Shown: positions 36,132-50,111 of the stretch, piece by piece | Layout of the letters: the number at the start of each line of letters is the position of its first letter | Position numbering within the stretch: the first letter of the stretch is position 1 | NCBI GenBank assembly: GCA_011523795.1 | Contig: WTFY01000010.1 | Coordinates: forward strand, 62,001-126,000 | Source: Gammaproteobacteria bacterium | GTDB taxonomy: Bacteria; Pseudomonadota; Gammaproteobacteria; UBA4575 | DNA: 64,000 nt | Reading direction: 5' to 3' | Translations under genes and position numbers: made by a program | The notes under the pieces: model-generated | Told to the model about the DNA's origin: nothing | Seen by the model: the letters and a program-made list of their open reading frames with translations, nothing else | The model's database searches: none

Positions 36132-38012
36132 TCAGGCACTTCGCTTCAGCCGCTCCCGGGCTTTCAGGTGAACCAGCAGCAGCGACAGCGTGGCGGCGGT
36201 GATGCCCGGAATCCGGGCGGCATGGCCCAGGGTCCGGGGGCGCACCTCGACCAGTTTCTGCCGGGCCTCGTTGGACAGGCCCGCGATCGATGCATACTCC
36301 AGGTCTTCCGGCAGCCGCACATGTTCCTGCTGCGAAAGGTGACGGGCCTGCGCCTTCTGGCGCTCGATGTAGCCTGCGTACCGGGCCTGGATCTCGATCT
36401 GTTCGGCGACTTCCGCCGGGATCTCGCCCAGTTCGGGCACGATCCGGCTCAGGGTCCGCAGGTCCGCCTCCGGCCTTCGCAGCAGCTCGTACAGGCTGTA
36501 TTCCCGCTTGAGTTCACTGCCCAGCACCTGCCCGCACTGCCGGGCCCGGTCTGCGCCCGGCCGGAGAACCGCCTGTTTCAGGTACCGGGTGTGTGCGTCG
36601 ATGGCCTCCCGCTTGCGCACGAAGGCCTGCCACCGCTCTTCCGGCAGGCATCCCAGCCGGCGGGCCGTTTCACTGAGGCGCAGGTCCGCGTTGTCCTGGC
36701 GCAGGATCAGGCGAAACTCGGCCCGGCTGGTAAACATGCGGTACGGTTCCACGGTGCCCCGGGTGACCAGGTCATCCACCATGACCCCGATGTAGGCCTG
36801 GTCGCGCCCGACCACCCAGGGCTCCCGGTCCTGCACCTGGCGTGCGGCGTTGATCCCGGCCAGCAGGCCCTGGGCCGCGGCTTCCTCGTAGCCGGTGGTG
36901 CCGTTGATCTGGCCCGCAAAATACAGGCCGCGGATGGCGCGGGTCTGCAGGCTGGGCTGCAGGTCACGGGGATCGAAATAGTCGTATTCTATGGCGTATC
37001 CCGGGCGCGTGATGTGCGCCCGCTCGAGTCCCCTGATCGACTGCACCAGCCTGCATTGCGTCTCGTACGGCAGGCTGGTCGAAAGCCCGTTCGGGTAGAC
37101 CTCGTGGGTCTGCAGGCCTTCGGGCTCGATAAACACCTGGTGCTGCGTGCGCTCGGCGAAGCGGGTCACCTTGTCCTCGATGGAAGGGCAGTACCGTGGC
37201 CCGACACTCTCGATGCGGCCGTTGTACATGGGCGAGCGGTGCAGGTCGCGGCGGATGATGGCGTGCGTGGCTTCGCCGGTATGCGTGATGTGGCAGTGGA
37301 CCTGGCGCGGATGCATCGCGGCGGTTCCCATGAACGAGAACACCGGAACCGGAACTTCTCCCGGCTGGGGCTCCGTGCGGCGGTAATCGATGGTCCGTCC
37401 GTCCAGACGGGGTGGCGTGCCGGTCTTCAGGCGGCCGGTGCGGAACGGCAATTCCCGCAGGCGCTGCGCCAGCGTCCGGGCCGGCGGATCCCCGGCGCGC
37501 CCGGCCGCGTACTGGTTGTCGCCCACATGGACCCTGCCGTCCAGGAACGTGCCCGCGGTCAGCACCACGGCGGGGGCCTCGAACCGGATCCCGGCCTGGG
37601 TCAGCACCCCGCGCACGGCATCCTGCTCCAGAAGCAGGTCCTCCACGGGCTGCTGGAAGACCTGCAGGTTGGCCTGGTTCTCGATCTGTTCGCGGATGGC
37701 CGCCTTGTACAGCACACGGTCCGCCTGCGCGCGCGTGGCCCGCACGGCCGGCCCCTTGCTCGAATTGAGGATGCGGAACTGGATGCCGGCACGGTCCGCG
37801 GCCAGTGCCATGGCGCCTCCCATGGCGTCGATCTCGCGCACCAGGTGGCTCTTGCCGATGCCGCCGATGGCCGGATTGCAGCTCATCTGGCCGATGGTCT
37901 CGATGTTGTGCGTCACCAGCAGCGTGCGGCATCCCATGCGGGCGGCCGCAAGCGCCGCCTCGGTGCCGGCGTGGCCGCCCCCGACCACGATGACCTCGTA
38001 GCGCCCGCTCAT
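36132..38012 (-). CDS. mnmG: tRNA uridine-5-carboxymethylaminomethyl modification enzyme MnmG
   Basis: FAD-dependent partner of MnmE that modifies U34 of several tRNAs. FAD motif [21 protein letters not shown] (residues 7-27), [20 protein letters not shown], and [20 protein letters not shown] near residue 370. 626 aa from the ATG at 38012 ([13 protein letters not shown]); the frame is open to 38108 without a supporting start. Follows mnmE by 123 nt. Confidence 0.96.
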   Translation of the reverse strand: MSGRYEVIVVGGGHAGTEAALAAARMGCRTLLVTHNIETIGQMSCNPAIGGIGKSHLVREIDAMGGAMALAADRAGIQFRILNSSKGPAVRATRAQADRVLYKAAIREQIENQANLQVFQQPVEDLLLEQDAVRGVLTQAGIRFEAPAVVLTAGTFLDGRVHVGDNQYAAGRAGDPPARTLAQRLRELPFRTGRLKTGTPPRLDGRTIDYRRTEPQPGEVPVPVFSFMGTAAMHPRQVHCHITHTGEATHAIIRRDLHRSPMYNGRIESVGPRYCPSIEDKVTRFAERTQHQVFIEPEGLQTHEVYPNGLSTSLPYETQCRLVQSIRGLERAHITRPGYAIEYDYFDPRDLQPSLQTRAIRGLYFAGQINGTTGYEEAAAQGLLAGINAARQVQDREPWVVGRDQAYIGVMVDDLVTRGTVEPYRMFTSRAEFRLILRQDNADLRLSETARRLGCLPEERWQAFVRKREAIDAHTRYLKQAVLRPGADRARQCGQVLGSELKREYSLYELLRRPEADLRTLSRIVPELGEIPAEVAEQIEIQARYAGYIERQKAQARHLSQQEHVRLPEDLEYASIAGLSNEARQKLVEVRPRTLGHAARIPGITAATLSLLLVHLKARERLKRSA

Positions 38013-38135
38013 GGCCTGCGCGCCCTGTGTAGTAGGTGAATCGACATCTGACTTTCCCGTGTTCCGGACCGGCCGGCTGCGGTGGTGCACGGCCTGCCCG
38101 GAGCCCATTGTACTGGACCCCGTATCCAGACTCGA

Positions 38136-39479
38136 CTACTTTCCGATGCAGAATTCACTGAAGATGCTGCCCAGCAGGTCGTCGGAACTGAATTCCCCCG
38201 TGATCTCGCCCAGTGCCTGCTGGGCCAGGCGCAGGTCCTCGCCCGCCAGTTCCAGGTCCTGTCCCCGGTGGAGACACTGCAGGGCGCTGCGAACGTGGGC
38301 CTGCGTGCGCTGCAGGGCGTCCAGGTGGCGTGCGCGGGCCAGAAAGGGCGTGCTGGCCTGCTCACGGCCCAGCACCCGCTCCCGGATCCGTTCCACCAGG
38401 GCCTCCATCCCGGACCCCGTCTTCACGGACAGGTAGACCTCCTGCCGGCCGGCCTCGGCATGCCGGGCCACCAGGTCGGTCTTGTTGTGTACCCGGATCA
38501 CCCTGGAGGCCTCGACCCCCTCCGGGGCCGGGCCGGCCGGGTCCGGCTGCGAGAGGTCGTCCAGCCACAGCACCAGGTCTGCCTCGGCGAGGATGCGCCG
38601 GGTACGCTCGATGCCCAGCTGTTCCACCTCGTCACCGGTCGTGCGCAAGCCCGCCGTGTCCACCAGCCGCACCGGCAAGCCGTGAACCTCGATATCCGCC
38701 ACGACCGGGTCGCGCGTGGTACCCGGAAGCGCCGTCACGATCGCAATCTCGCTTTGTGCGAGGGCATTGATCAGGCTGGACTTGCCGACATTGGGCGCCC
38801 CGACAATCGCAACGGTCGCCCCGGCGTGCAGGCGTTCACCCGAACGGGCCTGTTCCAGCAGTTCATCCAGCTCCCCGTCGAGGGCCGACAGCGGCCCGTG
38901 CAGCGCCTTTCCCGGAAGCGCCCCGCTGTCCTCGTCCGGAAAGTCGAGGCAGGCCTCGACGCCGGTGCGCACCCCCACCAGACCCTCCAGCACCTCCTTC
39001 ACACGCCTCGAGAAGGCGCCCTGCAGGGACCGTCCCGCCGTGCGCACGCACTGTTCCGTGGTGCTGGAGATGAGGTCCGCGATGGCCTCGGCCTGGGCCA
39101 GGTCAAGCTTGTTGTTGAGGAAGGCGCGCAGGCTGAACTCGCCGGGTTCCGCACGCCGCGCGCCCTGTGCGCACAGCGCATCCATCAGCATCTCGCACAC
39201 GACCGGGTTGCCGTGGCAATGGAACTCCACCAGGTCCTCGCCCGTGAACGAGGCAGGCGCCTGGAAATAGAGGGCCAGCCCCTGGTCAATCCTCTCGCCG
39301 TTGCCGTCACGAAAGCCGGTCAGGACCGCCTTGCGCGGAATCAGCTCCTTGCGCGTGACCCGCCCGGCGATGACCCGGGCACCGCGCCCGGACAGGCGGA
39401 CCACGGCCAGGGCGCCGCGCCCGGGCGGGGTGGCGACGGCACAGATCGGATCGTCAGGGGACGGAGGGACGCCGGGCAC
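38136..39479 (-). CDS. mnmE: tRNA modification GTPase MnmE
   Basis: GTPase acting with MnmG in tRNA U34 modification. N-terminal folate-binding domain (ICAVATPPGRGALAVVRLSG), central helical part, G domain with IVGAPNVGKSSLINAL, TRDPV and DTAGLR, and NKTDL, and the C-terminal FCIGK with the catalytic Cys. 447 aa. 29 nt after yidC. Confidence 0.96.
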   Translation of the reverse strand: MPGVPPSPDDPICAVATPPGRGALAVVRLSGRGARVIAGRVTRKELIPRKAVLTGFRDGNGERIDQGLALYFQAPASFTGEDLVEFHCHGNPVVCEMLMDALCAQGARRAEPGEFSLRAFLNNKLDLAQAEAIADLISSTTEQCVRTAGRSLQGAFSRRVKEVLEGLVGVRTGVEACLDFPDEDSGALPGKALHGPLSALDGELDELLEQARSGERLHAGATVAIVGAPNVGKSSLINALAQSEIAIVTALPGTTRDPVVADIEVHGLPVRLVDTAGLRTTGDEVEQLGIERTRRILAEADLVLWLDDLSQPDPAGPAPEGVEASRVIRVHNKTDLVARHAEAGRQEVYLSVKTGSGMEALVERIRERVLGREQASTPFLARARHLDALQRTQAHVRSALQCLHRGQDLELAGEDLRLAQQALGEITGEFSSDDLLGSIFSEFCIGK

Positions 39480-39508
39480 GGCGGGCTCTCTGTTTTACCG
39501 GCCCGCAC

Positions 39509-41191
39509 CTAGCGGTCCGCCTTCTCAATACGTTTCGTGATCACGTATTGCTGGGCAATCGACAGGATATTGTTCATCAGCCAGTACAGGACCAGGCCGG
39601 CCGGGAAAAAGGCCATGAACGCCGTCATCATGATGGGCATCATGGCGAACACCTTGGCCTGGATGGGGTCCGGCGGGGTGGGGTTGAGCTTGAACTGGAT
39701 GTACATGCTGACGCCCATCAGCAGCGGCAGCACGAAGATCGGGTCCCGTATGGAAAGGTCGCTGATCCAGAATATGAACGGCGCCTGGCGCAGTTCGACG
39801 CTTTCCACCAGCACCCAGTACAGGGCCAGGAACACGGGCATCTGTACCAGGATGGGCAGGCAACCGCCGAGCGGGTTGATCTTTTCCCTCTTGTACAGTT
39901 CCATCAGGGCCTTGTTCATCTTCTGCTTGTCCTCGGCATAACGCTCCCGCAGCACCTTGAACTTCGGCTGGATCTTGCGCATGCGGGCCATGGACTTGTA
40001 GCTGGTTTCCGACAGCTTGTAGAACACCAGCTTGACCACGAGCGTCACCAGTATGATGGCGACCCCCCAGTTGCCGGCCAGCTTGTGAAACCACTCCAGC
40101 AGCCAGAACAGCGGCTTGGAAAGGATCGAAAACATGCCGTAGTCCACGCTGAGTTCAAGGCCGGGCGCGATCTTTTCCATGCGGCGCTGCAGCTTGGGCC
40201 CGGCGTACAGCCTGCGTTGGAACTCGCCCTCGCTGCCGGACGGGACGGTTTTCGACGGGGACAGCATGCCGATCAGGTACTGCTGTTCCCCGGGTGCGCT
40301 CACGCGCTTGCTGTAGAAGCGGTTCTCCTGCTCGTCTTGTGCAATCCAGGCCGAGACGAAATAGTGCTGCAGCATGGCGGTCCAGCCGCCGGTGACCTGC
40401 ATGTTGAAGGGCGCATCGTCAATGTCGTTGAACGAGTGCTTGTGATACGCGCCGTCATAGTACGCCGTGCCGGTGTAGGTCGGCAGGCGCAGCCAGCTTC
40501 GGTCCTCCGGTATGGGGCTGTGCCGCAGCTGCTGGTACTGCCGGCCGGTCCATGCGGAAGGTCCGCGGTTGACCACGCGATGGGCGATGTCGATCACGAA
40601 GGCATCGCGGTAGAAGGTGAAGCGCTTCTCCACACGGATCCCCTGTTCGCCCTCCCACACGAGCTTCACCTCCATGCTGTCCTGGTTCTCGCCGAGCACG
40701 TAGCGGGAGCGTTCGGCCGCGTAGAGGTCATGGTGGGTCGGTGCGAGCCCGGACGGGTCCGGCCCGCCCCGGATGCGGTCATGGCGCAGGCCGGACTGGG
40801 CAATGTACGTCCGGTTGTCGCTGTGCAGCAGCCGGAAGGGCTCGTCTTTCCTTTTCAGGGAAACCGGGTAGGTGGGAAGGTCCAGCTGGCGGATATCGCC
40901 CCCCCGGGTGTCAATCAGGACCTCCATGACATCCGTGCTGACCTGCACGTGCCGGCTCGGCACGATCTCCCGGCGGGGCGCTTCAGGCTCCTCCGGTATG
41001 CGCACCTCCGCGGCGCTCGGCACCTGGACGTCGGGCAGGTCCTCGGCGGGGGCCGCGGTTTCTTCCCGGGGTGCCGGCTGCGTGACGGAGGCCACCGGCG
41101 GCGGCATGGCATGCTCCTTCTGCCAGGTCAGCCAGATCATGTACAGCACGAAGGCGAGCGCCGTATACAGGAAAAAGCGCTGGCTAATCAC
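39509..41191 (-). CDS. yidC: Membrane protein insertase YidC
   Basis: Inserts membrane proteins, alone or with SecYEG. First helix 2-20 ([20 protein letters not shown]), large periplasmic beta domain (about 60-345), and the conserved C-terminal five-helix core with [21 protein letters not shown] and [26 protein letters not shown] at 41191 gives 560 aa and the normal N-terminus, and overlaps the yidD end by 8 nt; the frame stays open upstream inside yidD. Confidence 0.95.
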   Translation of the reverse strand: MISQRFFLYTALAFVLYMIWLTWQKEHAMPPPVASVTQPAPREETAAPAEDLPDVQVPSAAEVRIPEEPEAPRREIVPSRHVQVSTDVMEVLIDTRGGDIRQLDLPTYPVSLKRKDEPFRLLHSDNRTYIAQSGLRHDRIRGGPDPSGLAPTHHDLYAAERSRYVLGENQDSMEVKLVWEGEQGIRVEKRFTFYRDAFVIDIAHRVVNRGPSAWTGRQYQQLRHSPIPEDRSWLRLPTYTGTAYYDGAYHKHSFNDIDDAPFNMQVTGGWTAMLQHYFVSAWIAQDEQENRFYSKRVSAPGEQQYLIGMLSPSKTVPSGSEGEFQRRLYAGPKLQRRMEKIAPGLELSVDYGMFSILSKPLFWLLEWFHKLAGNWGVAIILVTLVVKLVFYKLSETSYKSMARMRKIQPKFKVLRERYAEDKQKMNKALMELYKREKINPLGGCLPILVQMPVFLALYWVLVESVELRQAPFIFWISDLSIRDPIFVLPLLMGVSMYIQFKLNPTPPDPIQAKVFAMMPIMMTAFMAFFPAGLVLYWLMNNILSIAQQYVITKRIEKADR

Positions 41192-41435
41192 GGGGTTCGG
41201 GTTCCGGTACGGGGTCCAGCCCCCCCTCGTGCCAGGGGTGGCAGCAGGCCAGGCGCCGGGCGGCCAGCCAGGTTCCGCGCAGCGCGCCGTGGCGCTGCAG
41301 GGCCTCGATGGCATAGGCCGAGCAACTGGGATGAAAGCGGCAATGGTGCCCGAGCCACGGGCTGAGCAGGAACCGGTACGCGCGGATCACCAGGATGAGT
41401 GCCCGGCTAAGATGCCGGTTCAGGATTGCGTACAT
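41184..41435 (-). CDS. yidD: Membrane protein insertion efficiency factor YidD
   Basis: 83-aa protein with the family's cysteine-rich core: [40 protein letters not shown] and [15 protein letters not shown]. Sits between rnpA and yidC, overlapping both (16 nt with rnpA, 8 nt with yidC), the usual arrangement. Confidence 0.94.
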   Translation of the reverse strand: MYAILNRHLSRALILVIRAYRFLLSPWLGHHCRFHPSCSAYAIEALQRHGALRGTWLAARRLACCHPWHEGGLDPVPEPEPRD

Positions 41436-41773
41436 CGCGTCCAGAGCCCCGTCAACTGCTTTCTCAGAATGTCTCGCTGTGCCGGGCCGGCCGGCTGTTT
41501 CAGGATCACCACGTAATCGCTGGCAGGCAGTCCCGCCTTGTGGGTGCGAAAGCTTTCCCGAATCATGCGCTTCACCATGTTCCTGTCCACCGCACGCCGG
41601 GCCTTGCGCTTGGCCACGACCATGCCCAGGCGCGGGTAGCCTACCGTGTTTTCCCTCGACAGCAGGACAAACGCCTTGCTGCCGGACCGGTTCGCCCGGT
41701 CAAACACCCGCTGGAACTGGCGGGCGGTATGCAGCCGTTCGCGGTATGAAAACGAAAAATCTGCCGCAGGCAA
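41420..41773 (-). CDS. rnpA: Ribonuclease P protein component
   Basis: Protein subunit of RNase P, which trims the 5' ends of tRNA precursors. The RNR motif region is present: [29 protein letters not shown] (split here as [12 protein letters not shown] and [11 protein letters not shown]). TTG at 41773 is the best start, 4 nt after the rpmH stop, giving 117 aa; no ATG exists near it. Such rare starts are known for this gene. Confidence 0.93.
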   Translation of the reverse strand: MPAADFSFSYRERLHTARQFQRVFDRANRSGSKAFVLLSRENTVGYPRLGMVVAKRKARRAVDRNMVKRMIRESFRTHKAGLPASDYVVILKQPAGPAQRDILRKQLTGLWTRCTQS

Positions 41774-41777
41774 GAAA

Positions 41778-41912
41778 CTACGGGCACAAGCGCGCGCGGC
41801 CGCGTGCGCGCCGGGCGTTGATGACCGCCCGGCCGCCCTTTGTCCTCATTCTGGCCCGGAACCCGTGCGTGCGGGCACGTTTCAGGTTACTGGGTTGATA
41901 GGTACGTTTCAC
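41778..41912 (-). CDS. rpmH: 50S ribosomal protein L34
   Basis: 44-aa basic ribosomal protein: [20 protein letters not shown] followed by [20 protein letters not shown] and the end RLCP. The start codon is GTG (41910-41912), unusual for such a highly expressed gene; the sequence otherwise matches L34 throughout. Promoter at 41963-41991. Confidence 0.95.
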   Translation of the reverse strand: MKRTYQPSNLKRARTHGFRARMRTKGGRAVINARRARGRARLCP

Positions 41913-41962
41913 GGCTGGTTCTAATTTTCGGGTACTTGGAGCAGAAACCTTCTACAGTGCGC

Positions 41963-41991
41963 AAAATAATCCCGCTATCTGCATTTGTCAA
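41963..41991 (-). promoter_or_regulatory. Promoter of rpmH-rnpA
   Basis: Minus strand TTGACA (41986-41991), 17-nt spacer, TATTTT (41963-41968). Perfect -35 and correct spacing, 51 nt before the rpmH start. Confidence 0.75.
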
Positions 41992-42013
41992 CGTCTGTTC
42001 CGTGCATACCGGC

Positions 42014-42022
42014 TGTGGATAA
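42014..42022 (+). promoter_or_regulatory. DnaA box upstream of dnaA
   Basis: TGTGGATAA, a perfect match to the DnaA box (TTATCCACA on the other strand), 76 nt before dnaA. A -10-like TAGACT at 42038-42043 places it at the -35 position, which suits autoregulation of dnaA. Confidence 0.8.
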
Positions 42023-42097
42023 ACCCGCAGTTAGTGCTAGACTGCACCTCAGGCACTGCCCGCATAATAAAACAAAAAACGCCCTGGAGTTTCCTAC

Positions 42098-43420
42098 ATG
42101 ACAAGCCCGCTCTGGAATTCATGCATCCACCAGCTTGAATCCGAGTTGAGCGAGCAGCAACTCAATACCTGGATCCGCCCCCTGCACGCGATCGAGCAGA
42201 ACGGGGCGCTGACGCTGCTGGCGCCCAATCGGTTCGTGCTGGACTGGGTGAGAAGCCACTTCCTGGACCGAATCGACGAACTGGTGCATCCCGGCCAGGA
42301 AGGCACCGAGGCCCACGTGCTGCTGAAAATCGGCAGTAACGACCCGCCGCAGGGGGCCGCGGTTGCGCCCGAGCCGGAAAAAAGTGCCCAGGAATGCTTC
42401 TTTCACAACATCAACCCGAATTTCACGTTCGACACCTTCGTGGAAGGAAAGTCCAACCAGCTGCCGAGGGCGGCCGCCCTCCAGGTGGCCCAGCACCCGG
42501 GCGGCACCTACAACCCCCTGCTGATCTACGGCGGGGTAGGCCTGGGCAAGACTCACCTGCTGCATGCCATCGGCAACCACATCCTGGACAACCGTTCGGT
42601 CACCCGCATCACGTACCTGCACTCCGAGCGTTTTGTCGCCGACATGGTCAAGGCCCTGCAGCACAATACCATCAATGATTTCAAGCAGTTCTACCGCTCG
42701 ATCGACGTGCTGCTGATCGACGACATCCAGTTTTTCGCAGGCAAGGAACGCTCCCAGGAGGAATTCTTTCATACCTTCAACTCCCTGCTTGAAGGACAGC
42801 GGCAGGTGATCCTGACCTGCGACCGGTACCCGAAGGACGTGGAAGGGCTGGAGGAAAGGCTCCGGTCCCGCTTCAGCTGGGGTCTCACGCAGGCGATCGA
42901 ACCTCCCGAACTGGAAACGAGGGTTGCCATCGTGCAGAGCAAGGCGGAGCAGATGGGCGTCAACCTGCCGAGCGACGTGGCTTTCTTCATCGGGCGATGC
43001 ATCCATTCCAACATCCGCGAGCTGGAAGGGGCCCTGCGACGGGTGATCGCCAACGCCCAGTTCACGGGAACGAGCGTGACACTCGACTTTGCCAAACACG
43101 CACTGCAGGACCTGCTGGCCTCCCAGGCGAGGCTGATCACGCTTGACAACATCCAGAAAACCGTTGCGGGGTATTTCCGCATCCGCGTCTCCGACCTGCA
43201 CTCCGCAAGGCGCTCACGCACCGTCACACGCCCCCGCCAAGTGGCCATGTACCTGGCTAAGGAGCTGACCAGCCACAGCCTACCGGAGATCGGCAATGCC
43301 TTCGGGGGGCGGGACCACACGACCGTTCTCCACGCCTGCAGGAAGATCGTCGAGCTGCGCGAGGGTGATGAACAGATCGACAGTGACTGCATCAACCTGC
43401 TGCGACTGCTTTCCGGTTAA
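42098..43420 (+). CDS. dnaA: Chromosomal replication initiator DnaA
   Basis: Initiates replication at oriC. Domain I 1-80 ([20 protein letters not shown]), short domain II, AAA+ domain III with [20 protein letters not shown] and [21 protein letters not shown], and domain IV with the DnaA signature [16 protein letters not shown]. 440 aa, slightly shorter than E. coli (467) through a short domain II. ATG at 42098 preceded by CTGGAG. DnaA boxes lie on both sides. Confidence 0.97.
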   Translation: MTSPLWNSCIHQLESELSEQQLNTWIRPLHAIEQNGALTLLAPNRFVLDWVRSHFLDRIDELVHPGQEGTEAHVLLKIGSNDPPQGAAVAPEPEKSAQECFFHNINPNFTFDTFVEGKSNQLPRAAALQVAQHPGGTYNPLLIYGGVGLGKTHLLHAIGNHILDNRSVTRITYLHSERFVADMVKALQHNTINDFKQFYRSIDVLLIDDIQFFAGKERSQEEFFHTFNSLLEGQRQVILTCDRYPKDVEGLEERLRSRFSWGLTQAIEPPELETRVAIVQSKAEQMGVNLPSDVAFFIGRCIHSNIRELEGALRRVIANAQFTGTSVTLDFAKHALQDLLASQARLITLDNIQKTVAGYFRIRVSDLHSARRSRTVTRPRQVAMYLAKELTSHSLPEIGNAFGGRDHTTVLHACRKIVELREGDEQIDSDCINLLRLLSG

Positions 43421-43620
43421 ATACCTGTGGATAAACAGTGCTACAATCGGGATAGAAACCAGACCGTTCCCTTATACACGACCCATACAGTAGAATAGAG
43501 AAGACATCCACGGGAAATCAACAGCCATAAACATAATAACTATTTGATAGACAAAGTAATAAAAAGGTTATCCACACAGAAATTGAGCCTTAAAAACAAC
43601 TACTAGATAGTAAACAGATT
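43421..43620. other. oriC: Probable replication origin oriC (dnaA-dnaN intergenic)
   Basis: 200 nt between dnaA and dnaN with two perfect 9-mer DnaA boxes, TGTGGATAA at 43426-43434 and TTATCCACA at 43568-43576, and an 8/9 match TTATACACG at 43472-43480. An AT-rich stretch (about 43530-43566) could be the unwinding element. Location matches the origin in pseudomonads and relatives; strand polarity of genes switches at this point. Confidence 0.75.
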
Positions 43621-44721
43621 ATGCAGTTATCCATGACAAAAGAAGATTTACTTCGACCCATCCAGCAGGTCATCGGTGCCGTAGAACGACAGCAGACCAT
43701 CCCTGCCCTGAGCCACCTGCTGCTGCAGGAAAACGAGGAGGGACTGACCTTCACTGCGACCGATCTGGAGATCGAGCTTGTCGCGCACCATGCCATGTCC
43801 CGTGAAGGCATCGAAAGTGTCACGATCCCGGCCCGCAAGCTGCTGGACATCTGCCAGTCCTTCGCCAAGGACGCCCAGGTCGACATCCGGTCCAGCGACA
43901 GCCGCGTGGAAGTCAGCTCCGGGCGTAGCCGCTTTTCCCTGTCCTGCATTCCCGTGGAGGACTTTCCCTACCTGCATGACATCGAGCTGGACGTGAGCCT
44001 GTCCCTGCAGCAGGATGAACTCAAGGGCCTGATTGACCGAGCCTCCTTTGCCATGGCCCAGCAGGACGTGCGGTATTACCTGAACGGCCTGCTGCTGGAG
44101 GTCGAGGCCAGTGAAATACGGGCCGTGGCGACGGACGGGCACCGCCTGGCCCTGACGCAGCTCGCCCGGGAAAGCGACGTGGAAGGGCCCCGGCAGATCA
44201 TCGTGCCGCGCAAGGGGGTGCACGAGCTCCAGCGCCTGCTGTCACCGGAAGGCGGGGAAGTGACCCTGTCGCTGGGCAAGAACCACGTCCGGGTGGAGAT
44301 GGAAGGGCTCCAGTTTACCTCCAAGCTGATCGACGGGCGCTTTCCGGAGTACCAGCGCGTGCTGCCGGAGCAGGAAGGGAACTGTGTGAAGGTGGACCGG
44401 CAGGCCCTGAGACAGTCGCTGACGCGCGTGGCCATCCTGTGCAACGAGAAGTATCGGGGGATCCGCCTAATCTTGGACTGCGATTCGCTGCGTGTCCAGA
44501 CGCACAACCCGAGCCAGGAGGAAGCCGAGGACGAGCTCGGCGCCGAGTACAGCGGCGAGAAGATCGAGGTGGGCTTCAACGTGCAGTACCTGCTGGATGT
44601 CCTGGGTGTAATCGGCTCGGAGAAAGTCGAGCTGTACGTGCAGGACGGCAGCAGCAGTGTGCTGATCCTATCGGCGGAGGATCCGCAGAGCCGCTACGTG
44701 ATCATGCCCATGCGCCTGTAG
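43621..44721 (+). CDS. dnaN: DNA polymerase III subunit beta (sliding clamp)
   Basis: Ring-shaped processivity clamp. Three repeated clamp domains; N-terminal MQLSMTKEDLLRPIQQVIGA, conserved ATDGHRLAL, and the end SRYVIMPMRL. 366 aa, exactly the usual length. Followed by recF after 19 nt. Confidence 0.97.
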   Translation: MQLSMTKEDLLRPIQQVIGAVERQQTIPALSHLLLQENEEGLTFTATDLEIELVAHHAMSREGIESVTIPARKLLDICQSFAKDAQVDIRSSDSRVEVSSGRSRFSLSCIPVEDFPYLHDIELDVSLSLQQDELKGLIDRASFAMAQQDVRYYLNGLLLEVEASEIRAVATDGHRLALTQLARESDVEGPRQIIVPRKGVHELQRLLSPEGGEVTLSLGKNHVRVEMEGLQFTSKLIDGRFPEYQRVLPEQEGNCVKVDRQALRQSLTRVAILCNEKYRGIRLILDCDSLRVQTHNPSQEEAEDELGAEYSGEKIEVGFNVQYLLDVLGVIGSEKVELYVQDGSSSVLILSAEDPQSRYVIMPMRL

Positions 44722-44740
44722 AGGGCGCCTGTTCACGCAG

Positions 44741-48279
<3,539 letters not shown>

Positions 48280-48329
48280 CCGCATCGGCCTGCCCGGAAC
48301 GCCTGATCCCGGACCTCGAGGCCTGCAAG

Positions 48330-49097
48330 GTGAGAATCGCATCCTGGAACGTCAATTCACTGCGCGTGCGCCTGGAACAGGTCCTGGACTGGCTGCAGGA
48401 CAACCCGGTCGAGGTGCTGGCGCTGCAGGAGACCAAGCTCGTGGACGAGGAGTTCCCGGTCGACGCGGTCCGGGAGGCGGGGTATCACGCCGCCTATTCC
48501 GGTCAGAAAACCTATAACGGGGTGGCCGTCCTGACCCGGCAGCCGGTGCGCGACGTGCGTACGGAAATCGAGGGGCTGGACGACCCGCAGCGGCGGATTC
48601 TTGCCGTGACGGCCGGGGAGGTGCGGGTGCTCAACCTGTATGTCGTGAACGGTTCGGAGGTGGGGTCCGACAAGTACGCCTACAAGCTGGCGTGGCTGCG
48701 CAAGGTGACCGCGTTTCTCCGCCAGGACCTGCAGCGCTTTCCCCGCTACGTGGTCCTGGGCGACTTCAACATCGCCCCGGAAGACCAGGATGTGCATGAC
48801 CCGGCGGCCTGGGAAGAGAAGATCCTTTGCAGCACGGCGGAACGGGAGGCCCTGAAAGCCATGCTGGACCTGGGCCTGGTGGACACGTTCCGGCTGTTCG
48901 AGCAGGAACCGGACAGCTTCAGCTGGTGGGACTACCGCGCCGGTGCGTTCCGCCGCAACCGGGGTCTGCGCATCGACCTGATCCTGGCGAGCAAGCCACT
49001 GGAGGCCCTGTGCCATTTCAGTGTCATCGACAAGGCGCCGCGCCGGCACGCCCGGCCCTCTGACCATGCACCGGTAATTGCAGAATTTGGCGGCTAA
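48330..49097 (+). CDS. xthA: Exodeoxyribonuclease III (first copy)
   Basis: AP endonuclease and 3'-5' exonuclease for base-excision repair. EEP fold: ASWNVNSLRVRLEQVLDWL, LQETKL (catalytic Glu), GDFNIAPED, DLILAS and the catalytic end RPSDHAPVIAEF. GTG at 48330 gives the standard N-terminus MRIASWNVNS and 255 aa. 50 nt after gyrB. A second family member lies at 52661. Confidence 0.93.
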   Translation: MRIASWNVNSLRVRLEQVLDWLQDNPVEVLALQETKLVDEEFPVDAVREAGYHAAYSGQKTYNGVAVLTRQPVRDVRTEIEGLDDPQRRILAVTAGEVRVLNLYVVNGSEVGSDKYAYKLAWLRKVTAFLRQDLQRFPRYVVLGDFNIAPEDQDVHDPAAWEEKILCSTAEREALKAMLDLGLVDTFRLFEQEPDSFSWWDYRAGAFRRNRGLRIDLILASKPLEALCHFSVIDKAPRRHARPSDHAPVIAEFGG

Positions 49098-49228
49098 AAT
49101 TCGCTAAAACACATCGATCTGCTGTGAAGTTCGAAAAACACGCACAATGCGGGCACCCGCCCTGCCGGCCACCCGCCGGGGACGGCCGGATTGCAGAATC
49201 TCGCCCGTTTTGCTAAAAGACTCCTGAA

Positions 49229-49284
49229 GCCAGGCGCCTCGTATCCGGCGGGTTTCCGCCGCAGGCGGCCTGGCTCAGGTTTTT
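49229..49284 (+). terminator. Rho-independent terminator before the orphan parA-like gene
   Basis: GCCAGGCGCC (49229-49238) pairs with GGCGGCCTGGC (49264-49274) with one bulge, and TCAGGTTTTT follows. It ends 18 nt before the ATG of the next gene, so it could end the gyrB-xthA transcript or act as an attenuator of the downstream gene. Confidence 0.7.
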
Positions 49285-49302
49285 AATCCCGGGAGGTAGG
49301 TC

Positions 49303-49941
49303 ATGCGCACGATCATGGTAATGAATTCCAAGGGGGGGTCCGGCAAATCCACGGTGGCGACGAATCTTGCCTCGTACTTTGCGACGAGGGACAAGAAGGT
49401 GGTGCTGCTGGATTTCGACCCGCAGGGTTCCAGCCTGGCATGGCTGGCCGCCCGCCCGCCGGCCCGGGCGCCGATTCGCGGCATCGCGGCCTACGGGGAG
49501 AACACCCAGCGCGCGGGGCGCAACACGGACTACGCGATCATGGACGTTCCGGCCGGCCTGCATGGTGCGGCACTGGGCAGGCTGGCCAGCCGGGCGCAGA
49601 GCATCCTGATTCCCGTGCTGCCCTCCCCGATGGACATGCGCGCGGCCGCGGACTTCATCGACGAGATCCGAAGCACCGCACACGTGCAGCGGAAAAGGGC
49701 CAAGCTCGCGCTGCTGGCAAACCGGTCACGGGATTTCACCAGGATCTACTGGGAACTCGACGACTTCCTGCGCCGGCAGAAAATTCCCTTCCTGACCATG
49801 CTGCGGGACAGCCAGCATTACATCCGTGCGGCCGAGCGCGGCCTGGGGATCTTCGAACTGGGCCCGGCTGCGACTGCCGTGGACCGCGAGCAGTGGCAGC
49901 CCATCCTCAAATGGATCCGGAGCAAGCGTAGCCAGCCGTAG
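49303..49941 (+). CDS. Orphan ParA/MinD-like ATPase
   Basis: 212-aa deviant Walker A ATPase: MVMNSKGGSGKSTVATNLAS (residues 5-24), VVLLDFDPQGSSLAWLAARPP and YAIMDVPAGLHG. Clearly smaller than the chromosomal ParA and without an adjacent ParB or cargo gene. Good ribosome-binding site (GGGAGGTAGG). Small orphan ParA proteins often position cellular cargo (chemoreceptors, polar organelles); which one cannot be told here. It sits directly downstream of a terminator/attenuator. Confidence 0.85.
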   Translation: MRTIMVMNSKGGSGKSTVATNLASYFATRDKKVVLLDFDPQGSSLAWLAARPPARAPIRGIAAYGENTQRAGRNTDYAIMDVPAGLHGAALGRLASRAQSILIPVLPSPMDMRAAADFIDEIRSTAHVQRKRAKLALLANRSRDFTRIYWELDDFLRRQKIPFLTMLRDSQHYIRAAERGLGIFELGPAATAVDREQWQPILKWIRSKRSQP

Positions 49942-50111
49942 GCCTTCCTGTCACGGGAATTGCATGTAAATCAAAGGGTTAACACCCTTGCAGGGCGCTT
50001 CAAACGGTTCAGGCCGGCCTGAAGGCGCGGAGACCCCCGGTTTCATTTCATTCTGAGACCCAGCCGGCTGCGGCACGCAGCACGCCCTGCAACGTGCATC
50101 AGACGGGAAGT

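Noticed and set aside
36168-38039. 623-codon plus-strand open frame opposite mnmG
   Set aside because: Shadow of mnmG; no domain signature.
39548-41365. 605-codon plus-strand open frame opposite yidC
   Set aside because: Shadow of yidC and yidD.
49974-49989. AAGGGT-TAAC-ACCCTT hairpin after the orphan parA
   Set aside because: Short stem without U-tract.
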